Shown piece by piece: positions 34,336 to 42,868 of a stretch of DNA of 42,972 nucleotides. Source of the DNA: Candidatus Bathyarchaeota archaeon (GTDB taxonomy: Archaea > Thermoproteota > Bathyarchaeia > TCS64); contig JASLYX010000005.1 of the NCBI GenBank assembly GCA_030739585.1, forward strand, positions 78,804-121,775, given 5' to 3'. The position numbers were made by a program, and so were the translations under genes. Under the pieces are notes generated by a model that had not been told where the DNA came from, did no database searches, and saw only the letters and a list, made by a program, of their open reading frames with translations. The first letter of the stretch is position 1. Every line of letters begins with the position of its first letter.

Positions 34336-34344
34336 TTTTATATC
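34336..34344 (+). promoter_or_regulatory. TATA box of the first AOR gene
   Basis: The bases TTTTATATC are centred near 34340. Transcription would begin near 34366, 11 bases before TTG 34377, which supports the shorter start for this AOR. Confidence 0.5.
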
Positions 34345-34376
34345 TTTTCGCGAGAGGCTTATCTATTGAATCGAAT

Positions 34377-36251
34377 TTGTACGGTCTAAATGGACGGATC
34401 CTCAGAGTTAACCTCAGCGACGAGAGTTCCAAGACGGACTCCTTCTCTGAGGACTATGCCAAGAAATTCATTGGGGGAAAAGGCTTTGCTATAGACCTTC
34501 TATATAAGGAGCTTTCCCCGGGAATCAAACCCCTAGGCCCAGAAAATAAGCTCGTCTTTTCCACGGGTCCTCTGAACGCCACAGGAATCCCAGGGGACAC
34601 CCGGTTTGTCGTCGCAGGAAAATCCCCTCTTACGGGGATCTGGGGGGAAGGGAACTGCTCTGGATGGTTCGCCGACAGCCTCAAGAAATCCGGGTATGAT
34701 GCCCTCGTGGTTGAGGGAACTAGCAAAAAGCCGGTTTACATATGGATAAACGATGATGTTGTCGAGGTGAGACCTGCGGAGCACCTCTGGGGGAAGTGGA
34801 CTCTCGAGACTGAGAAGTTGATAAAGGAAGAGGTAGGTATAAACGCAAGTGTTGTGGCGGAGGGCCCTGCTGCTGAGAACCTGGTTGCCTTCTCGGCGGT
34901 GACCCACACTGCCCATAGGGCTGCCGGCAGGACAGGGTTAGGGGCGGTAATGGGCTCTAAGAAGCTGAAGGCGATAGCCGCTTTAGGCACTGGAAAGGTC
35001 GCCGTCGCGAATCCAGATAAGGTCCAGGAGCTGAGGACCAACATTGTTAAAGAAACCTTCGTGGCCGAGTTCACCACGGTACTTCGGGAACACGGTCAGG
35101 CGGGTTTCGTCATGGATCTCCATAACGACGGGATACTCCCCACCCGGAACTTCCAGAGCGGCGTTTTCGATGGCGCCAAGGCTATCTCGGGACAGACCAT
35201 GACGGAGACTATTCTTAAAAGAAGGGAGGCCTGCCCAAGGTGCCCGGTGGCCTGTAAGAGGATGGTCGAGGTTACCGAGGGGCCCTTTGCCCCCGTCTTA
35301 CCAGAGTACGGTGGTCCCGAATATGAGAACGTGGCTGCACTGGGGTCTCTGCTGGGCGTGGACCGTCTGGACGCAGTTTGTAGGATGAATATGCTCTGCA
35401 ATGCCTATAGTCTGGACACCATCTCCGCTGGAGTGTGCATCGCCTGGGCCATGGAGTGCTTTGAGGCTGGCATCATCACTACAGAAGACACCGACGGTCT
35501 GGAGCTTACCTTTGGAAACGCCAAGGCCGCTGTCAAGATGGTGGAGAAGATCGCTCTCAAGGAAGGTTTCGGTGCAATCTTCAGCGAGGGGCTTTCTAAA
35601 GCCGCAGAGAAGATCGGAAAGGGATCAGAGAGATTTGCCGTGGAGGTAAAGCGTCTTGAGCTACCTATGCACGAGCCCCGTGGCAAGAAAGGCCTCGGGC
35701 TGATGTATGCCGTCTCCAACAGGGGGGGTTGCCACATGCAGAGCATGCACGACCCGGACCTAGAGTCCCCGAACATGGCCCCCGAGATCGGTATTAGCGT
35801 GCCCCTCCACCGTCTAGACACGTCGAGGAAGAAGGTGATCGCTATGAAGAAAACCTCCGACTGGACTGCCATGATCAACTCCACGGGGATCTGCTCAAAC
35901 ATCTACTGGTTCGGCTCTGTCTATTACAGGCCCCTCCACCAGGTGGAAATCCTCAACGCGGTGACGGGCTGGGGTCTTTCCGTGGACGAGTACATGAATG
36001 CTGGCGAGCGCATTAACACCTACTGTAGGGCCTTCAACGCAAGGGAGGGGGTCACTCGGAATGACGACAAGCTCCCCCACAGACTCATGGAGCCCTTGAT
36101 TGGGGGACCTACGCATGGGCAATCCATATCCCAAGAAGAATTAGACTCGATGCTTGACTCCTACTACGAGATCTGTGGCTGGGACAAGGTGACGGGGATC
36201 CCAACGAAGGAGAGGCTCAACAAGCTAGGCCTCGGCTTCATCAACCTGTAA
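34377..36251 (+). CDS. Aldehyde:ferredoxin oxidoreductase family protein (AOR 1)
   Basis: From TTG 34377 the protein has 624 residues and begins MYGLNGRILRVNLSDES, the usual AOR start; the frame stays open to 34257 but that part overlaps the BKACE relic and is not AOR-like. The cluster ligands are C286-x2-C289-x3-C293 (CPRCPVAC), nearly identical in position to Pyrococcus AOR (288, 291, 295), with C506 in STGICSN as the fourth. FIGGKGFAIDLLYKEL, AHRAAGRTGLGAVMGSKKLKAI and the late MHEPRGKKG match the pterin-binding and structural parts. AORs hold a tungsten (or Mo) bis-pterin and oxidise aldehydes to acids with ferredoxin. A separate ferredoxin-like subunit is not next to it. Substrate is unknown. 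Confidence 0.92.
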   Translation: MYGLNGRILRVNLSDESSKTDSFSEDYAKKFIGGKGFAIDLLYKELSPGIKPLGPENKLVFSTGPLNATGIPGDTRFVVAGKSPLTGIWGEGNCSGWFADSLKKSGYDALVVEGTSKKPVYIWINDDVVEVRPAEHLWGKWTLETEKLIKEEVGINASVVAEGPAAENLVAFSAVTHTAHRAAGRTGLGAVMGSKKLKAIAALGTGKVAVANPDKVQELRTNIVKETFVAEFTTVLREHGQAGFVMDLHNDGILPTRNFQSGVFDGAKAISGQTMTETILKRREACPRCPVACKRMVEVTEGPFAPVLPEYGGPEYENVAALGSLLGVDRLDAVCRMNMLCNAYSLDTISAGVCIAWAMECFEAGIITTEDTDGLELTFGNAKAAVKMVEKIALKEGFGAIFSEGLSKAAEKIGKGSERFAVEVKRLELPMHEPRGKKGLGLMYAVSNRGGCHMQSMHDPDLESPNMAPEIGISVPLHRLDTSRKKVIAMKKTSDWTAMINSTGICSNIYWFGSVYYRPLHQVEILNAVTGWGLSVDEYMNAGERINTYCRAFNAREGVTRNDDKLPHRLMEPLIGGPTHGQSISQEELDSMLDSYYEICGWDKVTGIPTKERLNKLGLGFINL

Positions 36252-36371
36252 TTTTCCCATTCCACCCCATTTTATTCTGAATTTACTCTATTTCAGGATG
36301 AATCAGAACGGCAGGAATATCCTGTGCGCTTTGTCGGCTAATGTGCTCGCCCAAGATTTAGACGCCTCTTC

Positions 36372-37079
36372 TCACAATCTTGGGATGTAGGCCACTGCCC
36401 TGACTGGGGAGCCAGATCCATCAACGATGTTCAAGGGGAGAGCGATGAGGAACGAGCCTCTGGGCGGGAGCTTCTCAAGATTTGTCATGGTCTCTAATAC
36501 AGCAATGTGAGCGTCCAGAAGAGCTCTATGTGCTGGGCTCTTTTTATCAGAGGACGCATCAAGATTGGGAACGTCGGACCCCACCAGCTTTACCTTCTTC
36601 GCGACCAAATATCGAGCGACTTCCTCGGATATCCCAGGGTCCTCTCTGTAGCTGAACTTGTCATCAGGATCAGGTTCATGCCATCCGCTGGGCCAACCGA
36701 AATCGAAGAGGACGAGGTCTCCCTCCGATATATCTCCGTTTTTTCCCTCCCATGCCTTGACCTCTTCCACAGATACAAGTCCGTTCGCTTCTTTGCCCCT
36801 CATATCCAAGACAATACAGTCCCCGACCCATTTCTCAAGCGGGATTTTCTCTATTGTAGAGCCCTCTACTCCAGCGAGGTGAATAGGAGCATCAACATGT
36901 GTCCCAGCATGCTCAAAAATGAAGATCATAGCGGCGTTGAATCCATCCCTCATGACGGGTGTCATCCAAGTGATTCTGCTGTAGCGGGTGTGGGCGCCCG
37001 GCTTTGAATCATCTAGGGCGTGGGAGAGATCCACTATTTCGTACCCTTCCAAGGCTTTCGATATAGGTGACGCTTTCAT
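36372..37079 (-). CDS. Cyclase-family metal-dependent hydrolase (kynurenine formamidase-like)
   Basis: The 235-residue protein belongs to the PF04199 cyclase family. The metal-binding signature HAGTHVDAPIH gives H57, H61, D63 and H67, and EIVDLSHALDDSKP is the usual first strand. GSDVPNLDAS and AHRALLDAHIAVLETMTNL match the second half. Relatives hydrolyse N-formylkynurenine, isatin or other cyclic or formyl amides, so substrate is open. It points toward AOR 1 from the opposite strand and is flanked by AOR genes on both sides. The start ATG 37079 has no clear Shine-Dalgarno site. Confidence 0.88.
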   Translation of the reverse strand: MKASPISKALEGYEIVDLSHALDDSKPGAHTRYSRITWMTPVMRDGFNAAMIFIFEHAGTHVDAPIHLAGVEGSTIEKIPLEKWVGDCIVLDMRGKEANGLVSVEEVKAWEGKNGDISEGDLVLFDFGWPSGWHEPDPDDKFSYREDPGISEEVARYLVAKKVKLVGSDVPNLDASSDKKSPAHRALLDAHIAVLETMTNLEKLPPRGSFLIALPLNIVDGSGSPVRAVAYIPRL

Positions 37080-37494
37080 GAATACCCTATGTAGTCACGA
37101 CTGAAAATATTTCTGCTTAACGGACTTATTTGTTGGTTTTGGGCTTTGGGTCTTTAACGTTTCTGTTCTCTTTTCTCGGTTTTATACGTTCACCAGCACG
37201 TTATAGCGAGACATCTTGTGTACGCGGTCTGAAGGATGCCTCTAGAATCGTACGCGCCATAAAGCACGGCTCCCTCGAGCAAAATATCCCAACACAACCC
37301 ACTAAACTCTTCACTTCTCATATGTAGGATACTCTCAGACTAAATCTTGACCACTAAAAAATAGTTGAATGCTCCAACGCGTTCCGAGCCCTGATCCTCT
37401 ATTATCATTAGAAAATCGTTTTTATTTAAGTCAAGATATGTCTAATTAATCATGGCTTCAAGAGGGAGAATACTGGTAGAAAGGAGACATCAAG
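37080..37494. other. Spacer before the zinc-ribbon gene, with promoter and short upstream frame
   Basis: This stretch holds no long gene. A TATA-like CGTTTTTATTTAAG at 37414-37427 would start transcription near 37447, five bases before a 16-codon frame at 37452-37502 (MASRGRILVERRHQDG). That frame overlaps the start of the zinc protein in another phase. A 65-codon frame at 37130-37327 shows no family and is not called. Confidence 0.5.
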
Positions 37495-37502
37495 ATGGCT
37501 AA
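37452..37502 (+). CDS. Short upstream frame overlapping the zinc-ribbon start
   Basis: Sixteen codons (MASRGRILVERRHQDG) start five bases after the predicted transcription start, so the peptide would be leaderless. Its TAA at 37500-37502 lies just inside the next gene, whose ATG is at 37495. Ribosomes ending here could feed the downstream start. It may be a leader peptide or chance. Confidence 0.3.
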   Translation: MASRGRILVERRHQDG

Positions 37503-37659
37503 GCTTAAAGTCAAATACCCATGCAAATGCAACAAGAAAGACCCCGATCACACCAAAGAGGAAAGCGGTGAAGGCTGGACCCGGTACGTCTGCTCCTCAT
37601 GCGGCAAGGTGAAATTCGCATGGCGCGCAGAGGGCGCCAAGAATCTGGATGAGCATTAA
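37495..37659 (+). CDS. 54-residue zinc-ribbon-like protein
   Basis: The product begins MAKLKVKYPCKCNKK and later has YVCSSCGKVKF: a C-x-C pair (C10, C12) and a C-x2-C pair (C33, C36) that can bind one zinc. The protein is charged, without hydrophobic segments. AAGGAGA at 37480-37486 lies eight bases before the ATG, a good Shine-Dalgarno site. Such short zinc proteins are common in archaea with mostly unknown roles, including nucleic-acid binding. It sits 190 bases before AOR 2 and may have no link to it. Confidence 0.7.
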   Translation: MAKLKVKYPCKCNKKDPDHTKEESGEGWTRYVCSSCGKVKFAWRAEGAKNLDEH

Positions 37660-37848
37660 CGGCGACCAATGCAACGGCGCGCGCTAAACCGGTAAGGTTG
37701 AACGCTCAGGAATTACATGACACGGACTAACACTTATCGTTCAGGGACTTGGATGGCCTTGTAAAGAACGTGTTTGCACCCGCATGACTCTGGATTTAAA
37801 ATGAAAATATTTTTTATGCTACAAACTTGAGAATATCCTCTGATATTA

Positions 37849-39696
37849 ATGTCCGCGGAGGTTAAAGGTTACGCAGGTAAAATGCTGAGAGTCGATCTCA
37901 CAGAGGAAAAAACTTGGGATTGGTTCCCCGCTGAAGAAACCCTCAGAAAATATCTCGGAGGGACAGGGATAGGTGCCAAGATTTTGTACGACGAGGTTCC
38001 ACCGAATGCTGACTGGTCAGACCCCGTCAACAGGATGACTATCGCCAGCGGTCCCTTAGGTGGTACCAGCATAGGGGGGTCCAGTACTGTTTCTATCGTT
38101 ACCAAAGGTGCCCTAACGGGGGGATCCACCTCGGTGCAGGCCAACGGCCTCATGGGCGCGTACATGAAGTTCTCGGGATACGACGGTGTCATTCTACAGG
38201 GAGCCTCCAAGACCTGGAAATATCTTGTGCTTATGGACGGGAAAGCCGAGTTGAGGGACGCGACAAAGTTCCTGGGCTTGGACACTTACGAGACCTACGA
38301 TACCATCAGCGAGGAACATGGGGAGAAGGGGAGGGGGGCTAGCGTCCTCTCCATTGGCCCCGCTGGGGAGAACAAGGTGAGATGGGCCGGTGTCTTTGTG
38401 GATCACGGCCACTCGGCGTCCCACAATGGGGCTGGGGCCGTGATGGGCTCGAAAAAGCTCAAGGCGATCATAGCTTTTAGGGGGGGAGGGAGCATCTCTG
38501 TGGCCCACCCTGAGGAACTGCAAAAAGTTTCTCAAAAGATGTACCAGGACGTTGAGTACTTTACTGGGACCCTGGGCGGAGTCGAGCGCAGCTATAAATC
38601 GAGCCGTGGAACTCTCCCCGTGAAGAACTACACCACAAACACGTGGAACGTATCGGGGAAACACGCTAATACCTACGGGGAGAAGTACATCCGGGACAAA
38701 TACCAGGTTGGCAGGGAGCCGTGCTGGGCCTGTAAGCTCCTCCACTGCACCATGATGAAATTTAACGGTCCCCACGCTGCATACGTTGAGGAGCCGGAGT
38801 ACGAGCAGATGGCAGCTTGGGGCCCACTAATCGGGCAATCCAACGTGGAGGCAACAATGATGCTCAGTGGCCTTACAGACCGACTAGGCCTTGAGAACAA
38901 CGAGGCCGGTTGGCTCACAGGTTGGATGATGGAGTGCTTCGAAAAGGGCTGGCTTACTTCTAAAGAGACTATGGGATTCGAGCTCAACTGGGGTGACGTC
39001 GAGGGAGTCAAGAAGATGCTTCACATGATCTCCAACCGTGAAGGCTTCGGGGACGTCCTCGCTGAAGGGGTAAAGCGGGCATCGGAGTGGATCGGGGGCC
39101 CCGCCGCCAAGGCTGCTATCTACACCATGAAGGGAAACACCCCAAGGGGCCATGATCACAGGACCCGCTGGGCGGAGATGTTTGACACCTCTGTCAGTAG
39201 CACAAGCACCATAGAGACAAACACCGGCTCTCACCCCCTGGGCCCGGAGACCCAAGGCCCTGCCAACCCCCTCAAGGTCTCTACAGCCGTCGCGGAGACG
39301 AAAGGCCTGATGCAACTGGAGGACTCTGTGGGCACTTGTCGCTTCAATACCCGGATGAACCTCAAGCACCTCTCGGCGGCGGTGGCGGCCGCTACAGGCT
39401 GGGACTTCGACGGGGAGGAGGGGATGAGGGCGGGGCGGAGGGTGGTCAACCTGATGAGGGCGTATAACCTCAGGACGGGGTTAGGTAAGGAATACGATCA
39501 CCCCTCCGCCAGATACGGATCGACACCGGTGGACGGCCCATCGGCTGGAATAAGTATCCTCCCCCATTGGGAGGCGATGCTGAGGAACTATTATGAGCTT
39601 ATGGGATGGGACCCGGATACGGGGATACCCTCTGCTTTAACTCTGGAATACTTGGGCATAGGCTACGTTAACGAGGATCTGGAGAAGCTCAGGTAG
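37849..39696 (+). CDS. Aldehyde:ferredoxin oxidoreductase family protein (AOR 2)
   Basis: The 615-residue protein begins MSAEVKGYAGKMLRVDLTEE, and ATG 37849 fits the family start. It has the AOR segments YLGGTGIGAKILYDEVPP, ASHNGAGAVMGSKKLKAI and a C-terminal helical part. The cluster motif reads CWACKLLHC: C292-x2-C295-x4-C300, with C497 in VGTCRFN as the fourth ligand. That is one residue longer than the usual C-x2-C-x3-C, so either the loop bulges or the subfamily differs from classical AOR. GAAAATATTTTTTATG about 35-45 bases before the start is a likely promoter. It is clearly diverged from AOR 1, so the two probably have different substrates. Confidence 0.9.
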   Translation: MSAEVKGYAGKMLRVDLTEEKTWDWFPAEETLRKYLGGTGIGAKILYDEVPPNADWSDPVNRMTIASGPLGGTSIGGSSTVSIVTKGALTGGSTSVQANGLMGAYMKFSGYDGVILQGASKTWKYLVLMDGKAELRDATKFLGLDTYETYDTISEEHGEKGRGASVLSIGPAGENKVRWAGVFVDHGHSASHNGAGAVMGSKKLKAIIAFRGGGSISVAHPEELQKVSQKMYQDVEYFTGTLGGVERSYKSSRGTLPVKNYTTNTWNVSGKHANTYGEKYIRDKYQVGREPCWACKLLHCTMMKFNGPHAAYVEEPEYEQMAAWGPLIGQSNVEATMMLSGLTDRLGLENNEAGWLTGWMMECFEKGWLTSKETMGFELNWGDVEGVKKMLHMISNREGFGDVLAEGVKRASEWIGGPAAKAAIYTMKGNTPRGHDHRTRWAEMFDTSVSSTSTIETNTGSHPLGPETQGPANPLKVSTAVAETKGLMQLEDSVGTCRFNTRMNLKHLSAAVAAATGWDFDGEEGMRAGRRVVNLMRAYNLRTGLGKEYDHPSARYGSTPVDGPSAGISILPHWEAMLRNYYELMGWDPDTGIPSALTLEYLGIGYVNEDLEKLR

Positions 39697-39799
39697 CTGG
39701 CAGTCTAACTCTTTAGGTAAAGGCTTTCTGCGGATCTATAATCTTTTCCTCGCTATACCTTTGCGCGTGAGATAACCCAATTGGACAGAAGCCAGTAAG

Positions 39800-40987
39800 T
39801 CAAGTGGCTAGGCGGTGGGCAAGGGCACAATAGCCCCTCGCAGCTGCAGTTACCGCGTCGAGGCTTATGTGTTCGTTAGGTTGGTGAGCCAGTGCAGGAT
39901 CTCCGGGGCCGAATCCGACAGTAGGGATGCCTAGCTGGCCGGCTGTGGCTATGCCATCGGTGCTGAAGCGCCAGCTTATTATCCCGGGAACTCTTTTCAT
40001 CCCCTCCTTAATGGCTTCTCGGCTATCCTGAACTATCCAGTGGTCTTCATCGATGATCCATCCCGGGAAGTACTGGTCGGCGCTTGTCGTATACCCTGTG
40101 TAACATTTTAACTCATCCCTGAGGAGCTCCACCTGGGCCCCAGGGGCAAGGCTCCGCATTTCATCTAGAACTCCTGCCAGAGTCTCTTGGGGGACGAGCC
40201 TTCGATCCACCTCGATCTCGCAGTGGTCGGGGACGATAGGTCCGGCCCCGGGGAAGCATCTAAGGGCGGTGACCGCCATAGTACCTCTGCCGAGGAAATC
40301 GTGTGTGGGAAGTTCCATGTTCCCGTCCCTGATCCTGTTTACAATGGGCGTCATGAGGTAGAGAGCGTTGACACCGAGCTCGGGCATGCTGGCGTGGCTG
40401 GTGGCCCCCTTGGTGGTGACCCTGAATACACATCTCCCCCTCTGACCAACGCTGAGCTGGAGATCGGTGGGCTCCCCGAGGACACATGCGTCGATTATGA
40501 GACCTTTATCCTCGATAATCTTCTTAGTTGCAACTCCCTCGTTGGTCTCTTCATGGACCACTAACGTAAGGAACAGTGTGCCGTCCGTTTCAGGTTCGGC
40601 GCATCCATAAATCATAGCTGCAAGAGCCCCCTTCATGTCAACCGTGGCCCTACCATAAAGTATACCGTCCACAACCTCGGCCCCATAGGGGTCGTGACTC
40701 CATCCCCCGGGTGCACCAGGTTGGATGTGGTCTAGGTGCCCGTCAAAGAGGATGGTCTTCCCGCTCCCTCCTCCCCGATGGGCAATAATGTTTCCCATCT
40801 CGTCCACCGCGACTCCATATCCAAGTTCTGCAAGTTTGTCTGAAACTAAGTCGGCTATTTTTCCCTCCTCTCCTGAGAGGCTAGGGGTCTTGACAAGGTC
40901 TTTAAGAAAGGATGTGATCTCCGTCTCCTTATCCTTAATGCCCGAAAGATACTCTCCAAGCTGATCTATGTTTAGTACCTCCTTCAT
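39800..40987 (-). CDS. M20 family metallopeptidase / deacylase (ArgE/DapE type)
   Basis: The 395-residue dinuclear zinc hydrolase has LFDGHLDHIQ (first metal histidine and catalytic aspartate), GRATVDMKGALAAMIYG (bridging aspartate), VVHEETNEG (catalytic glutamate and ligand), LGEPTDLQL and a C-terminal HQPNEHIS with the last ligand. A dimerisation domain lies between about 180 and 300. Relatives remove acyl, succinyl or carbamoyl groups from amino acids or cut dipeptides. The exact substrate is unclear; N-carbamoyl hydrolases are related, which is of interest near a hydantoinase-bearing region, but no direct link is visible. Its ATG overlaps the coaD stop as ATGA, so both are translated together. 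Confidence 0.9.
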   Translation of the reverse strand: MKEVLNIDQLGEYLSGIKDKETEITSFLKDLVKTPSLSGEEGKIADLVSDKLAELGYGVAVDEMGNIIAHRGGGSGKTILFDGHLDHIQPGAPGGWSHDPYGAEVVDGILYGRATVDMKGALAAMIYGCAEPETDGTLFLTLVVHEETNEGVATKKIIEDKGLIIDACVLGEPTDLQLSVGQRGRCVFRVTTKGATSHASMPELGVNALYLMTPIVNRIRDGNMELPTHDFLGRGTMAVTALRCFPGAGPIVPDHCEIEVDRRLVPQETLAGVLDEMRSLAPGAQVELLRDELKCYTGYTTSADQYFPGWIIDEDHWIVQDSREAIKEGMKRVPGIISWRFSTDGIATAGQLGIPTVGFGPGDPALAHQPNEHISLDAVTAAARGYCALAHRLAT

Positions 40988-41457
40988 CCAATTAGCTTGC
41001 CGAATCGGTTGACTTCCTGTTGCCTGATCCGAGTTGACGAGATGGGTTTTCCGTCCTGGGCCAAGATCATTTTGAACACCACGATGAGAAGAGGCTTCCT
41101 TCCTCTCTCAACCCTGCGCCTGTTGATCTCCAAGGCTCCGGCCTCAGTCTCCTTGCTCACTACTATCCCCTCCATCTCCTCGCTCTCAATGGTCGGCCCG
41201 AAGGGATTGTCAAGGGGAAAGATCTCTGTCCTTTTCTCGAGCCCCCTCTCAGAAAGGAACCTGATGAGATGCTTTTTGCGTTTAGCATAGCAATCAAGTT
41301 TGTGGGCTTTGTGGAGATTCGCTGCGAAATCGTCGGTGGTGAGGCCAATTACAACCCGGTCCCCGATCTTGAAGGCCTCTTCCAATAGCATGGAGTGCCC
41401 TTTATGGAAGACATCGAAGGTCCCCCCCACGACTACGAGGTTGAGTCGCTTATCCAT
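40984..41457 (-). CDS. coaD: Archaeal phosphopantetheine adenylyltransferase
   Basis: The 157-residue protein shows VVVGGTFDVFHKGHSMLLEE with H18 and H21 of the HxGH motif. GLTTDDFAANLHKAHKLDCY comes next, and PISSTRIRQQE near the end supplies the ISSTR-type ATP site. This is the archaeal and eukaryote-like PPAT, distinct in sequence from bacterial CoaD, converting 4'-phosphopantetheine and ATP to dephospho-CoA. The stop overlaps the start of the M20 gene by four bases. A 160-base gap separates it from the aminotransferase upstream. Confidence 0.9.
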   Translation of the reverse strand: MDKRLNLVVVGGTFDVFHKGHSMLLEEAFKIGDRVVIGLTTDDFAANLHKAHKLDCYAKRKKHLIRFLSERGLEKRTEIFPLDNPFGPTIESEEMEGIVVSKETEAGALEINRRRVERGRKPLLIVVFKMILAQDGKPISSTRIRQQEVNRFGKLIG

Positions 41458-41618
41458 CAGGCTATATCGCTCTCACAGTAGTAGCTCTCTAAGCATCTAA
41501 TTGGGTTGATCAATTGGCTTTAACAGGATAAATAATCCAAGAATTATATAAAATACCCTGAAAAGTGAAATTACCACGTTCACGAAAGAGTGCGTACTCA
41601 TTTGGTGTTATTGCGCAT

Positions 41619-42821
41619 TTAGACCATGTTCTCCGAGATGAATCGTCTGATCCTTTTAAGCCCTTCAAGGATGTTCTCTTCTGATGTAGCGAATGAGAAC
41701 CTGATGTGCTCTCCCTCTCCAGGGTTCTTGTGTCCGAAGTGTATATCGGAGAGAACCGCCACACCGGCCTCATCGAGTAGAAGCTTTCTGAACTCTTCCG
41801 AGTCGGGAACTCCGACTAAGTTGCAAGCTTCTGTGACGTTTGGCCACGCATAGAATGCTCCTCCGGGCATAAGACAGTTGACTCCTGGGATCCTGTTGAG
41901 GCCTTCAACGATGATGTCCCGCCGTTTAGTGTAGCTTTCCATCATCTCATAGGATTCCTCCTGGGGTCCAGTCAGCGCAGCTAGCGCAGCGTATTGGTTG
42001 GGATGGCCGGCGCAGGAGTCAGTGTTTGTAATCCACTTCGACAGGTGGGGTGCAAGCTTTTCATTGGAGGCATAGCCGATTCTCCATCCGGTCATGGCGT
42101 AGGTTTTTGAGACTCCGTCAACAATGATGGTTCTCTCCTGCATTCCAGGGATTGAGGCGATGCTGGTAAACTTGTCTTTCGGGGCCATGCGGCTGTAAGG
42201 CTCATCTGAAAAGACCCAGAGATCGTCGAACCTTTGAACAACCTCAGATATTTCCTCTAGGATTTTCCGGCTCAGGACTCCTCCCGTTGGATTATGTGGA
42301 GAGTTTAAAATAAGGAGCCTTGTTTTCTGGTTGATCTTGTCTTCCATATAGCCAATATCAAAGGCATAGCCCTTTTTCTCAAGAAGGGGTAAAGTGACTG
42401 GGACTGCTCCGTATTCTTTTATTAGCGACTCATATATAGGGAACCCAGGGTTGGGGTAAAGAACCTCGTCTCCCTTTCCGTGATCCGTGGTCGATAGTAT
42501 TGAATATCCAATGAAAGGCTTTGCACCATTAGCGATAACCACTGATTCAGGGCTAACTTTCAAGTTCCTAGTCTCTGATAGATAGGTGGCCGCCGCTTGC
42601 CTAAGCTCCGGGATACCCGCTGATGCCGTGTATCCGGTCTTCCCATTTTTAAGTGCCTCAATGGTGGCCTGTTTGATGTATTCCGGGGTGTCAAAGTCTG
42701 GCTGACCTATACAAAAGTTGACGATATCCTTACCCTTGCCCAGTAGCTCATTTACCTCCTTGAGGACAACGAACGCGTTCTCCGTCCCCAAATTAAGGGT
42801 TCTTGCCGAGATTTCTACCAT
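41619..42821 (-). CDS. Class I/II aminotransferase, aspartate aminotransferase-like
   Basis: The 400-residue protein has NFCIGQPDFDTPEYIKQA near 35-52, YTASAGIPELRQAAATYL, ANGAKPFIGYSIL, LNSPHNPTGGVLSRKILEE, FSDEPYSRM (PLP aspartate) and DGVSKTYAMTGWRIGY, with the Schiff-base lysine in SKTY. RFSFATSEENILEGLKRI holds the carboxylate-binding arginine. It fits the archaeal aspartate or broad-range aminotransferase I-gamma group. It differs clearly from the 14.9-16.2 kb aminotransferase. A good TATA lies upstream and the leader is short. It probably supplies or removes amino groups in amino-acid catabolism. Confidence 0.92.
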   Translation of the reverse strand: MVEISARTLNLGTENAFVVLKEVNELLGKGKDIVNFCIGQPDFDTPEYIKQATIEALKNGKTGYTASAGIPELRQAAATYLSETRNLKVSPESVVIANGAKPFIGYSILSTTDHGKGDEVLYPNPGFPIYESLIKEYGAVPVTLPLLEKKGYAFDIGYMEDKINQKTRLLILNSPHNPTGGVLSRKILEEISEVVQRFDDLWVFSDEPYSRMAPKDKFTSIASIPGMQERTIIVDGVSKTYAMTGWRIGYASNEKLAPHLSKWITNTDSCAGHPNQYAALAALTGPQEESYEMMESYTKRRDIIVEGLNRIPGVNCLMPGGAFYAWPNVTEACNLVGVPDSEEFRKLLLDEAGVAVLSDIHFGHKNPGEGEHIRFSFATSEENILEGLKRIRRFISENMV

Positions 42822-42854
42822 ATGAATTCGCCCAACAGCTACCTATTATGATGA

Positions 42855-42868
42855 GCGTTTTATAGTTC
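42855..42868 (-). promoter_or_regulatory. TATA box of the aspartate aminotransferase-like gene
   Basis: The minus strand reads GAACTATAAAACGC. Transcription about 26 bases downstream would start near 42836, giving a leader of about 15 bases. Confidence 0.6.

Noticed and set aside
34257-34376. N-terminal extension of AOR 1 from TTG 34257
   Set aside because: The extension overlaps the BKACE relic and a TATA box, and adds residues that AOR proteins lack; TTG 34377 gives the normal N-terminus.
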